Shown here: piece after piece, positions 52,603 through 62,951 of the stretch
Position numbering within the stretch: the stretch's first letter is position 1
How the letters are laid out: each line of letters opens with the position of its first letter
NCBI GenBank assembly: GCA_017621225.1
Contig: JAGATN010000008.1
Location: forward strand, 1 to 62,951
DNA length: 62,951 bases
Direction of reading: 5' to 3'
DNA from: Muribaculaceae bacterium
GTDB taxonomy: Bacteria; Bacteroidota; Bacteroidia; Bacteroidales; Muribaculaceae
The notes under the pieces: generated by a model
Seen by the model: the letters and a program-made list of their open reading frames with translations, nothing else
The model's database searches: none
Told to the model about the DNA's origin: nothing
Program-made: the position numbers and the translations under genes

Positions 52603-54255
52603 ATGATTGAAAAATTTGTTGAGAAAACACAGTTTGAATCACAAGACGATTTTAGAAAAAACTTCAAGATAAAAGTACCCGAAAACTTCAATTTCGGATA
52701 CGACGTAGTTGACGAGTGGGCAAGAACCGCTCCCGAAAAGAAGGCCCTGTGCTGGACCGACGACCTCGGAAACCATCGCGACTTCACGTTCGGAGAACTT
52801 AAGGAGCTTACCGACCGTACGGCATCATTTTTCGAATCGACGGGCATAAAGCGAGGCGACATGGTGATGCTCATACTGAAGCGCCGCTACGAATTCTGGC
52901 TGTCGATAATAGCGCTCCACAAACTTGGAGCGGTAGTGATACCGGCCACCCACCTGCTCACCAAAAAAGACATAACGTATCGCGCCAACGCCGCCACCAT
53001 AAAAGCCATAGTGTGCGTGGGCGACAGCGTGGTGACAGGCCACGTTTCGGCTGCGCTCCCCGAATCGCCGAGCGTGGAAACGGTAATTTCGGTAGGGCCG
53101 GAAATTCCCGACGGATACCTCGACTTCCACAAAGGCTTGTCGGAGGCCAAGCCGTTCGTACGCCCGATGCATCCCAACACCAACGACGACATATCGCTGA
53201 TGTATTTCACATCCGGCACCACGGGCGAACCCAAAATGGTGGCCCACGACTTCACGTATCCTCTGGGGCACATAGCCACAGGATGTTTCTGGCACAATCT
53301 GTCGGAGGACAGCCTGCACCTGACAATAGCCGACACCGGCTGGGGAAAAGCCGTGTGGGGCAAACTGTACGGACAATGGATAGCCGGCGCAACGGTGTTT
53401 GTGTACGAGCACGAGAAGTTCACTCCGACAAACATGTTGCAGATGATTCAAGACTACCACATCACATCGCTGTGCGCGCCGCCAACCATATTCCGCTTTC
53501 TAATACGCGAGGATCTTACGAAGTATGACCTCTCGTCGCTAAAATACTGCACCATAGCCGGCGAAGCCCTGAACCCCGCCGTGTTCGACACGTTCTTCAA
53601 ACTCACCGGCATAAAACTTATGGAGGGATTCGGACAGACCGAAACCACTCTCACCGTGGCCACCTTCCCGTGGACGGAGCCGAAACCGGGCTCCATGGGA
53701 ATCCCCAACCCCCAGTACGACGTCGACCTGCTGCGCCCCGACGGCACGAAAGCCGAGGATGGCGAACAGGGCCAAATAGTGATACGCACCGCCAACGGAA
53801 AACCATTGGGCCTTTTCAAGGAGTATTATCGCGACCCCGAGCGCACGCATGAAGCATGGCACGACGGCATATATTATACGGGCGACGTGGCGTGGCGCGA
53901 CGAGGACGGATATCTATGGTTCGTGGGCCGCTCCGACGACGTGATAAAAAGTTCAGGTTACAGAATAGGCCCGTTTGAGGTGGAGAGCGCATTGATGACG
54001 CATCCGGCGGTAGTGGAATGCGCCATAACCGGCGTGCCCGACGAAATAAGAGGCCAAGTGGTGAAGGCCACGATAGTATTGGCGCGAGAATATCGCGACC
54101 GCGCCGACGAAACGCTGATCAAAGAATTGCAAAATCACGTGAAGCGCACCACCGCTCCATACAAATATCCCAGAGTGATAGAATTTGTCGATGAATTGCC
54201 AAAAACCATCAGCGGAAAAATACGAAGAGTCGAAATTAGAGAAAAAAAGAGCTAA
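52603..54255 (+). CDS. Acyl-CoA synthetase (AMP-forming), medium-chain/ACS-like
   Basis: 550-aa ANL-superfamily enzyme activating a carboxylic acid to acyl-AMP and then acyl-CoA. ATP-binding [13 protein letters not shown], aromatic EGFGQTETT, the Asp in [13 protein letters not shown], hinge [14 protein letters not shown], and the adenylation Lys539 in [10 protein letters not shown]. Closest in layout to ACSM-type medium-chain or acetyl-CoA synthetase relatives; substrate cannot be fixed. Paired with the XRE-cupin regulator. Confidence 0.9.
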   Translation: MIEKFVEKTQFESQDDFRKNFKIKVPENFNFGYDVVDEWARTAPEKKALCWTDDLGNHRDFTFGELKELTDRTASFFESTGIKRGDMVMLILKRRYEFWLSIIALHKLGAVVIPATHLLTKKDITYRANAATIKAIVCVGDSVVTGHVSAALPESPSVETVISVGPEIPDGYLDFHKGLSEAKPFVRPMHPNTNDDISLMYFTSGTTGEPKMVAHDFTYPLGHIATGCFWHNLSEDSLHLTIADTGWGKAVWGKLYGQWIAGATVFVYEHEKFTPTNMLQMIQDYHITSLCAPPTIFRFLIREDLTKYDLSSLKYCTIAGEALNPAVFDTFFKLTGIKLMEGFGQTETTLTVATFPWTEPKPGSMGIPNPQYDVDLLRPDGTKAEDGEQGQIVIRTANGKPLGLFKEYYRDPERTHEAWHDGIYYTGDVAWRDEDGYLWFVGRSDDVIKSSGYRIGPFEVESALMTHPAVVECAITGVPDEIRGQVVKATIVLAREYRDRADETLIKELQNHVKRTTAPYKYPRVIEFVDELPKTISGKIRRVEIREKKS

Positions 54256-54316
54256 TTCGCCCATTTTTGGCCACAAAAATTTGACGTTTGAACAATTCAT
54301 TTAGCCGAAGATTTTG

Positions 54317-54324
54317 TAATTTTG
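54317..54324 (+). promoter_or_regulatory. -7 promoter box for the polyprenyl synthase
   Basis: TAATTTTG, 18 bases before ATG 54343. A longer in-frame start at 54322 lies inside this box and is therefore unlikely. Confidence 0.55.
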
Positions 54325-54342
54325 CGACTTATTAATTACAGA

Positions 54343-55317
54343 ATGACTACTTTAGAATCCATACAAGCCACCATAGCTCCCGAACTCGAAATGCTCACCA
54401 CCAGAATAAAAGAAGCATTGAGTTCGACTAATCTGCTTATGAATCAGGTAGTGGACGGCTATCTCAAGTCGAAAGGCAAGCTGATACGTCCTATTCTCGT
54501 AATACTGACGGCCAAGATGTTTGGCGAGGTGAACCGCAACGTAATTTCGGCGGCCGCCGCCGTAGAGATGCTTCACAACGCATCGCTGATACATGACGAC
54601 GTGGTCGACGAATCGAAGAAACGCCGTGGCAACCCGACAATCAACAGCATTTGGGATAACCACATAGCCGTATTGGTGGGCGACTTCTTCGTATCGAGCG
54701 CCCTGCAGCAAGCCATAGCCACCGGCGACATACGCATCGTAAACGTGTTGGCAAGTCTGGGCAAGCTGCTCTCGATAGGCGAAATAGACCAGATTTACAA
54801 TGCACGCTATCACAAACTCGACGAAAAGGCCTATTTCGAAATAATCAGCCGCAAAACGGCATCGCTGTTCGTATCGTGCGTAGAGATGGGAAGCTATGCC
54901 GTAAACGCCGACGACGAACCCATGAAAAAGATGTGCAAATATGCCGAACTGCTCGGGCTTTGCTTTCAGATAAAAGATGACATATTCGATTATTTCAGCG
55001 ACGAAAAAGTAGGCAAGCCCACCGGCAACGACCTTCGCGAAGGAAAGATAACGTTACCGCTGCTATATGCACTGTCGCGCACCGAGCTCCCCGAACAGGA
55101 GGAAATGTTACAGCTTTCACGAAAAGAAACGCTCGATGCAGCCGAAATAAACCGACTCATCGAATATGCAAAGAAAGCGGGTGGCATAGAATACGCATAC
55201 GACACAATGCAACGACTAAGTCGCGAAGCCGACGATATTATAGACAATTTTCCAAAATCAAGCACAACCGAAGCTTTCAAGCAAATATTTTCATTTATCA
55301 TAACGAGAGATAAATAA
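54343..55317 (+). CDS. All-trans polyprenyl diphosphate synthase
   Basis: 324-aa prenyltransferase with the first Asp-rich motif Asp85-Asp-Val-Val-Asp89 (LIHDDVVDESKKRRGNPT) and the second Asp212-Asp-Ile-Phe-Asp216 (FQIKDDIFDYF). Adds isopentenyl units to make a long chain for menaquinone. Residues before the first motif (NASLIH) lack bulky aromatics, consistent with a long product (octaprenyl or longer). Single gene with its own promoter. Confidence 0.9.
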   Translation: MTTLESIQATIAPELEMLTTRIKEALSSTNLLMNQVVDGYLKSKGKLIRPILVILTAKMFGEVNRNVISAAAAVEMLHNASLIHDDVVDESKKRRGNPTINSIWDNHIAVLVGDFFVSSALQQAIATGDIRIVNVLASLGKLLSIGEIDQIYNARYHKLDEKAYFEIISRKTASLFVSCVEMGSYAVNADDEPMKKMCKYAELLGLCFQIKDDIFDYFSDEKVGKPTGNDLREGKITLPLLYALSRTELPEQEEMLQLSRKETLDAAEINRLIEYAKKAGGIEYAYDTMQRLSREADDIIDNFPKSSTTEAFKQIFSFIITRDK

Positions 55318-55422
55318 TAACGGCACAAACATTTTGTACTTGAATTTAGTTGTATATATATACGTCGACACGACTTCGGTTCGGTCGATCAAAAAAACGT
55401 TTTAACGATTTATAATATAATT

Positions 55423-56910
55423 ATGCGTATCCATAGATTATTGCCACTCATTGTCGGGTTTATCACCACAACTCTACATGCTCAATCGGTAGCCGATGCC
55501 GCCGGAGGCCAAGTAATGTCGGTTTCGCTCGACTCATGCCGCGCGATGGCCCTGACCAACAACAAGCAGCTGCGCATAAAAAGCGAGAGCGTGAAGAAGG
55601 CCCATTATCAGAACCGCGAGGCGTTTGCGGCCTATCTTCCGGCCTTGGACTTTGCAGGCGGATACATGTATAATCAGAAGGAGCTGTCGATTTTCGACTC
55701 CGATCAGTTGTTGCCTACCAAGACGTTCGACCTGAAGACGCAAAGCTATCAGTTCAACTTAGTGAAAAACCCGCTTACCGGCGAACCGATAAAAGGCCCC
55801 GACGGACAATACGTGCCCGAAACCGTGGCGCTGATACCGAAAGAGGCCATGACCTACGACATACACAACGTGTTTTTCGGAGCGGTGACGCTTACCCAAC
55901 CAATTTTCATGGGCGGAAAAATCGTAGCCATGAACAAGCTCACGCATTATGCCGAGATGCTGGCCAAGGAGATGCACAACAACGAAGCCGAAAACGTGAT
56001 ATATGCCGTTGATGCAGCATATTGGCAAGTGGTGTCGCTGAAAGCCAAGCAGAAGCTGGCCAACAGCTACGTGGCACTGCTCGACACGCTGCGCCAGAAC
56101 GTACAGGCAATGCTGAACGAAGGCGTGGCCACGCGCAGCGACCTGCTGTCGGTGGAGGTGAAACTCAATCAGGCCCAGGTCGACCAGACAAAAGTGGACA
56201 ACGGACTGGTGCTTTCGAGAATGGCCCTCGCCCAAGTTTGCGGCCTGCCGGTCAACACCATACTCATGCTCGACGACGAAGATGCCGAAACCATAACCGG
56301 AACACGTACGGCGACGACCACCTCATACAACATGGAAGATGTGTATTCGCGTCGCCCCGACCTAAAGGCACTTGAATACGGCGCCAAAATTTACGGACAG
56401 CAACAGCGCGTGGCGCTCTCGTCGATGCTGCCCAACGTGGCGCTCATAGGCACCTATTCGTTCAGCAATCCCAACATGTTCAACGGTTTCAAGAAACGGT
56501 TTGACGGTGCTTTTTCGGTAGGCGCAATGGTAACCATTCCGATATGGCACTGGGGAGGCAACTACAACAAATACCGCGCCGCAAAGAGCCAGGTGAAGAT
56601 TGCCGAACTCGAAATTGCCGATGCCCGCGAAATGATAAGCCTTCAGGTAAGCCAGTCGGCATTCAAATCGCAGGAAGCCATGAAGACCTACGTCACCACC
56701 ACTACCAACCTCGACAAGGCCAACGAAAATCTCCGACAGGCCCAGCTCGGATTTCGCGAAGGAGTACTTACCACCGACAACGTAATGGAAGCACAGACGG
56801 CATGGCTGAAAGCCAACAGCGAAAAAATCGATGCGGCCATCGACGTGCACCTCTGCGACGTGTACCTGTCGAAAGTGCTCGGAACGCTTCAATACAACTC
56901 AGAATATTAA
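55423..56910 (+). CDS. TolC-family outer-membrane efflux protein
   Basis: 495-aa protein with signal peptide (MRIHRLLPLIVGFITTTLHA-Q). It has the TolC layout of two repeats of paired helices and strands (LDSCRAMALTNNKQLRIKSESVKKA, VYSRRPDLKALEYGAKI). Forms a trimeric channel across outer membrane and periplasm. First of the TolC-HlyD-permease-permease operon. No ABC ATPase is present. Confidence 0.88.
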   Translation: MRIHRLLPLIVGFITTTLHAQSVADAAGGQVMSVSLDSCRAMALTNNKQLRIKSESVKKAHYQNREAFAAYLPALDFAGGYMYNQKELSIFDSDQLLPTKTFDLKTQSYQFNLVKNPLTGEPIKGPDGQYVPETVALIPKEAMTYDIHNVFFGAVTLTQPIFMGGKIVAMNKLTHYAEMLAKEMHNNEAENVIYAVDAAYWQVVSLKAKQKLANSYVALLDTLRQNVQAMLNEGVATRSDLLSVEVKLNQAQVDQTKVDNGLVLSRMALAQVCGLPVNTILMLDDEDAETITGTRTATTTSYNMEDVYSRRPDLKALEYGAKIYGQQQRVALSSMLPNVALIGTYSFSNPNMFNGFKKRFDGAFSVGAMVTIPIWHWGGNYNKYRAAKSQVKIAELEIADAREMISLQVSQSAFKSQEAMKTYVTTTTNLDKANENLRQAQLGFREGVLTTDNVMEAQTAWLKANSEKIDAAIDVHLCDVYLSKVLGTLQYNSEY

Positions 56911-56933
56911 CAATCTAAACACATACAATCGCC

Positions 56934-57953
56934 ATGGCTGATATTAATACAGACACCAACATTGCCGAGAAAAAAGAATCGCGTACACTAATGGTAGCGC
57001 TATGCATAGTATTGGTAGCCACCATCGTCTTGGCCATTATAGGATTTTGCTTTCTCAACGAACCCGACGAGCTCATAGAGGGTCAGGCTGAAGCCACTTC
57101 AGTGAGGGTATCCGGAAAACTGCCCGGACGCGTTCGTGATTTCTACGTGAAAGAGGGCGATTTCGTAAAGGCCGGCGACACGCTCGTGCACATCCACTCC
57201 TCGCTCGCCGAAGCCAAGCTCATGCAGGCCGAAGCCATGAAAGAGGTGGCATCGTCGCAAAACAAGAAAATAGATCGCGGAACACGCCAACAGATAATAC
57301 AAGGTGCAGCCGACCTTGCAGCCCAGGCTGCGGCAGCGCGCGAAATAACCGAAAAGACCTATCAGCGCATGGAGTCGCTGTTTAAGCAAGGCGTCATATC
57401 GGAGCAGAAGCGCGACGAAGCGCGCGCCGCTTACAATGCCGCCGTGGCGGGCGAGCGCGCCGCGCAGAGCCAGCTGAGTTTGGCGCGCGCGGGAGCACAA
57501 TCGGAGGACAAGCAATCGGCAGCGGCAATGGTCAATGCCGCCGAGGGTGGAGTGCTCGAGGTTGAAAGCCTTCTCGAAGATCAGTATCTCGTGGCTCCCT
57601 GCGACGGACAGATCGATCAGATATACCCCGAGGTGGGCGAACTCGTGTCGCTCGGCGCCCCGATAATGACGGTGCTGAAAATCGACGACAAGTGGATAAC
57701 GTTTAACGTGCGCGAGGAACTTCTAAACGACTTGCAGCTCGGCAACAAGATAGAGGTAATGATTCCGGCTCTCGACAAAATGTCGGCCGAAGCCGAAATA
57801 TATTACGTGCGCGACATGGGCAGCTACGCCACCTGGCACGCCACGAAAGCCACCGGCGACTGGGATAGCCGTACCTTCCAGGTAAAGGCCCGTCCGACCG
57901 AAAAAATCAAGGCGTTGCGTCCGGGAATGACCGTGATATACAAGAAAAAATAA
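56934..57953 (+). CDS. HlyD/EmrA-like membrane-fusion protein
   Basis: 339-aa periplasmic adaptor: one membrane helix near the N-terminus (about 20-42, LMVALCIVLVATIVLAIIGFCFL), a split biotinyl-lipoyl domain (about 48-75 and 215-245, KLPGRVRDFYVKEGDFVKAGD and LVAPCDGQIDQIYPEVGELV), an alpha-helical coiled-coil hairpin (about 90-200) and a beta-barrel domain. Links the permeases to the TolC channel; 23 bp after the TolC gene. Confidence 0.9.
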   Translation: MADINTDTNIAEKKESRTLMVALCIVLVATIVLAIIGFCFLNEPDELIEGQAEATSVRVSGKLPGRVRDFYVKEGDFVKAGDTLVHIHSSLAEAKLMQAEAMKEVASSQNKKIDRGTRQQIIQGAADLAAQAAAAREITEKTYQRMESLFKQGVISEQKRDEARAAYNAAVAGERAAQSQLSLARAGAQSEDKQSAAAMVNAAEGGVLEVESLLEDQYLVAPCDGQIDQIYPEVGELVSLGAPIMTVLKIDDKWITFNVREELLNDLQLGNKIEVMIPALDKMSAEAEIYYVRDMGSYATWHATKATGDWDSRTFQVKARPTEKIKALRPGMTVIYKKK

Positions 57954-58008
57954 CCCAACCACGCGTTACCGTAAAAACGTAACCGACTAACCCAAAAGCG
58001 CAATAATC

Positions 58009-59175
58009 GTGAAGTGGAGTTTGCTCATAAATTCAATCAAACGCGGATGCCGATATTTCGTATCGCGTAGGGTTTACTTTGTATCCTTGGTGTTGGTGCC
58101 GATAGCTTTCACGCTATTTTTCATCGACCTCATGGACGAGGGCTTGCCGTTAAAGGTGCCAACCGCCATCGTCGACCTCGACGACTCGCCACTCTCGCGA
58201 ACCATCACGCGCAATCTGAATGCCGGAGAGCTCCTCGACATCCGATATAAGTCGGAGAGCTTCCATGACGCCATCGACAAGGTGCGCGGCGGCGAGATAT
58301 TCGGATTTTTCATGATACCCGAACGCTTTCAGGAGAAAGCCCTCGGCGGCGACAAGCCGACCATAACATATTATTCGAACATGACATATTTCGTGCCCGG
58401 CACGCTGTCGTTCAAAGGCTTCAAGTCGGTAGCCGTTACCACCGCCGGCGGAATAGTGCAAACCACGCTCGTGGGCATGGGATTGGACGAAGGCACGGCA
58501 GGCAACCTACTGCAACCGGTAGTGGTCGACAACCATCCCATCGGCAACCCGTGGCTCAACTATTCGATATACCTTTGCAACTCGTTCATACCCGGCATCA
58601 TAGCCCTTATGGTGATGCTCGTAACGGCATACTCCATTTGCGATGAGATTAAGAAGGGAACGTCGGTGCAATGGCTTCGCGAGGGTGGAAATTCGATGCT
58701 CATATCGCTGATAGGCAAGTTGGCGCCGCAAAGCTTCATGGCCATATGCGTAGGCGTATTCATACAATCGCTGCTATACGGGTACAATCATTTTCCGCTA
58801 AACAACCACGCCATGCACATGATAGCGGCCATGGTGCTGTTGGTGATAGGCTGTCAGGCATTTGCCGTGACGATATGCTGCATATTGCCCAATTTGCGCC
58901 TTGCCGTCAGCATACTGTCGCTCGTAGGCATACTGTCATTCTCGGTAACGGGATTCTCGTTCCCGGTGCAGAGCATGTATGGCGGCATCGGCATCTTCAG
59001 CTATCTGATTCCGCTGCGCTATTACTTCCTCATCTACGTCGATCAGGCCCTTAACGGCATACCCATATTCTACTCACGATGGTATTACATAGCACTGCTG
59101 TCGTTCCCGCTGATATCGCTCCTGGGCTTGTGGAAGCTCAAACGCCGCTGCCTGAACCCGGTATATGTTCCCTAA
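58009..59175 (+). CDS. ABC-2 type transporter permease (first)
   Basis: 388-aa permease starting at GTG 58009. Layout is an N-terminal helix (VSLVLVPIAFTLFFIDLM), a large periplasmic domain (about 45-180), then five helices near the C-terminus (SFIPGIIALMVMLVTAYS, AMHMIAAMVLLVIGCQAFAVTICC and others): the ABC2_membrane_3/YbhR-YhhJ type. Overlaps the second permease by 11 bp, so the two probably form a heterodimer. The nucleotide-binding partner is missing from the operon. Confidence 0.85.
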   Translation: MKWSLLINSIKRGCRYFVSRRVYFVSLVLVPIAFTLFFIDLMDEGLPLKVPTAIVDLDDSPLSRTITRNLNAGELLDIRYKSESFHDAIDKVRGGEIFGFFMIPERFQEKALGGDKPTITYYSNMTYFVPGTLSFKGFKSVAVTTAGGIVQTTLVGMGLDEGTAGNLLQPVVVDNHPIGNPWLNYSIYLCNSFIPGIIALMVMLVTAYSICDEIKKGTSVQWLREGGNSMLISLIGKLAPQSFMAICVGVFIQSLLYGYNHFPLNNHAMHMIAAMVLLVIGCQAFAVTICCILPNLRLAVSILSLVGILSFSVTGFSFPVQSMYGGIGIFSYLIPLRYYFLIYVDQALNGIPIFYSRWYYIALLSFPLISLLGLWKLKRRCLNPVYVP

Positions 59176-60409
59176 TCAACCAGAAACCGTCATGAAACTT
59201 TTCAAAAACATAAAATCATGGTTCGTCGACCTGCTAAAGGTTTGGCGCAGGGAATTCAAGCTCGTTTTTTCCGACGTCGGAGTCATGCTGTTTTTCTTCG
59301 CGCTCCCGACGGCATATCCCGTAGTGTACACGCTGATCTACAACCCCGAACTGGTTAAGAACATACCGGTGGTGGTGATTGACGACAGCCGAACGAGCGA
59401 GAGCCGCGAGCTCACGCGAATGGTCGACGCCACCGATGCGATAGCCGTTTACGACTATGCCGCCAATCTTCAGGACGCCCGACGCATAATGAACAGCCAC
59501 GAATGCTTCGGCATACTGCACATTCCGCACGATTACAGCAAGAAACTGGGTCGCGGAGAGCAGTCGGTGGTATCGTTTTACAGTGAAATGAGCCTGCTGC
59601 TGCGATACAGGGCATTCTTATCGGCGCTGACCGACGTGCAACTGGCGCTGGGCAGCAAGATACAGACTCAGCTCATCGATTCGGCCGGCCTGCCGGGGCA
59701 GATGGTTTCGGGCACTCCCATCGAATCGGAGTCGATAATGCTCGGCGACCCGTCGCAAGGATTCGCATCGTTCGTCATTCCGGGCATCATAGTCCTCATA
59801 TTGCAACAGAGCCTCATACTCGGCGTGACCATGCTTGCCGGAGCGTCCAACGAGCGCCGACGCCGCAACAACGGCACCGATCCGCTCGCCATACCCGCTC
59901 CCCCGGCCATATCGGTCATCGGAAAGACGCTTTGCTACCTGACATTGTATGCACCGCTTACGCTCTACATACTGCACATAGTGCCCGAAGCGTTCTCGCT
60001 TCCGCACCTCGGCAACATATTCGATTACGTCATATTCATAATGCCGATGCTCATAGCATCGTCGTTCCTCGGCATGTCGATCGGCGCATTCGTATTGGAG
60101 CGCGAATCGTCGCTGCTGGTAGTGGTGTTTTCGTCGGTAGTGTTCCTGTTCCTTTCGGGCCTCACATGGCCACGATATGCAATGAGCCCGTTCTGGACGC
60201 TCGTGGGCGACCTCATTCCCGCCACATGGGGCGTGGAGGGCTTCATCCGACTCAACTCAAACAATGCTTCATTGATACAAAATTCCACTCCGTATTTAAT
60301 GATGTGGCTGCTTGCCGCCATATATTTCGTGACCGCCGTGACGCTGCGCTACGTAGTCATGCGCACCGGAAATCCGCGCCGAAACGGCTACGAAAAACTA
60401 TACAGCTGA
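59165..60409 (+). CDS. ABC-2 type transporter permease (second)
   Basis: 414-aa paralog of the preceding permease with the same helix-loop-five-helix plan: VGVMLFFFALPTAYPVVYTLI at about 38-58, periplasmic domain to about 190, then membrane helices (FVIPGIIVLILQQSLILGVTML, VIFIMPMLIASSFLGMSIGAFVL, LLVVVFSSVVFLFLSGLTW). ATG 59192 is an alternative start that would avoid the overlap. Last gene before a terminator. Confidence 0.85.
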   Translation: MFPNQPETVMKLFKNIKSWFVDLLKVWRREFKLVFSDVGVMLFFFALPTAYPVVYTLIYNPELVKNIPVVVIDDSRTSESRELTRMVDATDAIAVYDYAANLQDARRIMNSHECFGILHIPHDYSKKLGRGEQSVVSFYSEMSLLLRYRAFLSALTDVQLALGSKIQTQLIDSAGLPGQMVSGTPIESESIMLGDPSQGFASFVIPGIIVLILQQSLILGVTMLAGASNERRRRNNGTDPLAIPAPPAISVIGKTLCYLTLYAPLTLYILHIVPEAFSLPHLGNIFDYVIFIMPMLIASSFLGMSIGAFVLERESSLLVVVFSSVVFLFLSGLTWPRYAMSPFWTLVGDLIPATWGVEGFIRLNSNNASLIQNSTPYLMMWLLAAIYFVTAVTLRYVVMRTGNPRRNGYEKLYS

Positions 60410-60461
60410 GAAAACTTAATATAAATCAAATAACTTTTACATATTTTAATATGCAACAGTT

Positions 60462-60500
60462 CATTGCCTGCATCCCCCGGATTGTAGGCAATGTTTTTTT
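60462..60500 (+). terminator. Intrinsic terminator after the exporter operon
   Basis: CATTGCCTGCA paired with TGTAGGCAATG (one G-T pair) around a short loop, followed by seven T. Confidence 0.8.
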
Positions 60501-60512
60501 ATAGTAAATTTG
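60481..60512 (+). promoter_or_regulatory. Promoter of the second GH2 gene
   Basis: ATTG (60481-60484), 20 bp, TAAATTTG (60505-60512). The -33 region overlaps the 3' arm of the preceding terminator, and the leader is about 35 nt. Confidence 0.65.
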
Positions 60513-60515
60513 TAG

Positions 60516-62951
<2,436 letters not shown>

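Noticed and set aside
52603-54255. Acyl-CoA ligase as a nonribosomal peptide adenylation domain
   Set aside because: No carrier or condensation domain in the protein or neighbours; stand-alone length and motifs fit an acyl-CoA synthetase.

Overview
The window looks like chromosomal DNA of a strict anaerobe of the order Bacteroidales. The evidence is the recurring promoter element TAnnTTTG upstream of many genes, the near absence of Shine-Dalgarno sites, and the gene families present: TamL-type lipoprotein, Bacteroidota LptD, DUF4252, DUF4956, GH2 beta-galactosidases, a serine-type sulfatase and KorAB. Gene bodies look close to 50% GC or slightly above, with AT-rich gaps. A Muribaculaceae-like member is a reasonable guess but is not proven by the sequence. 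I saw no rRNA, tRNA, CRISPR array, insertion sequence or prophage. Apart from a lone Vsr nuclease and a lone phage-type amidase, this is mostly core genome.

Layout. 1-7,850: tail of an outer-membrane barrel protein, a secreted GH2 beta-galactosidase (minus), a T7-lysozyme-like amidase, an HD-domain protein and ilvE (minus), then lptD. 7,900-15,100: tamB and tamL, which with lptD form an outer-membrane biogenesis block. 15,100-20,800: MATE exporter and ApbE lipoprotein (minus), DJ-1/PfpI protein, orphan vsr, trpS (minus), a small beta-barrel protein. 20,880-28,380: YitT-family membrane protein, then the complete leucine operon leuA-leuC-leuD-cimA-like-leuB (minus). 28,460-31,130: small barrel protein, prmA, and a cluster of four small envelope proteins (two YtxH, a holin-like protein, a 93-aa protein). 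31,500-38,490: topA-rluA, alanine dehydrogenase, Cof-type HAD phosphatase and sulfatase. 38,760-41,870: DUF4252 protein, then a VTC polyphosphate-polymerase/DUF4956/DUF2490 cassette. 41,990-51,840 (minus): korB-korA, and an operon of TPR protein, beta-barrel, polyprenol-phosphate mannosyltransferase and dihydroorotase. 52,030-60,410 (plus): XRE-cupin regulator with an acyl-CoA ligase, a polyprenyl diphosphate synthase, and TolC-HlyD-permease-permease. 60,555-end: a second GH2 enzyme with a ricin-type lectin domain, cut by the window edge.

Functional themes are envelope building (LptD, TamB, TamL, polyprenyl synthase, polyprenol-P-mannose synthase, several barrels), branched-chain amino acid synthesis (leu operon plus ilvE), anaerobic 2-oxoacid metabolism (KorAB) and glycan use (two GH2 enzymes and a sulfatase).

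The most notable unexplained signal is in the leader of the leucine operon. A well-formed promoter (TTTG-N20-TAATTTTG) is followed by a seven-residue leader ORF, M-P-L-F-L-D-K, whose Leu codons lie in the 5' arm of an intrinsic terminator and whose stop codon touches the 3' arm. This looks like a minimal one-hairpin ribosome-controlled attenuator. Other signals are a 40-nt perfect palindrome at 39,375-39,414, a folded leader before ald with two mutually exclusive hairpins, a structured GC-rich island upstream of topA, an exporter cassette without its ATPase, and probable leaderless transcripts.
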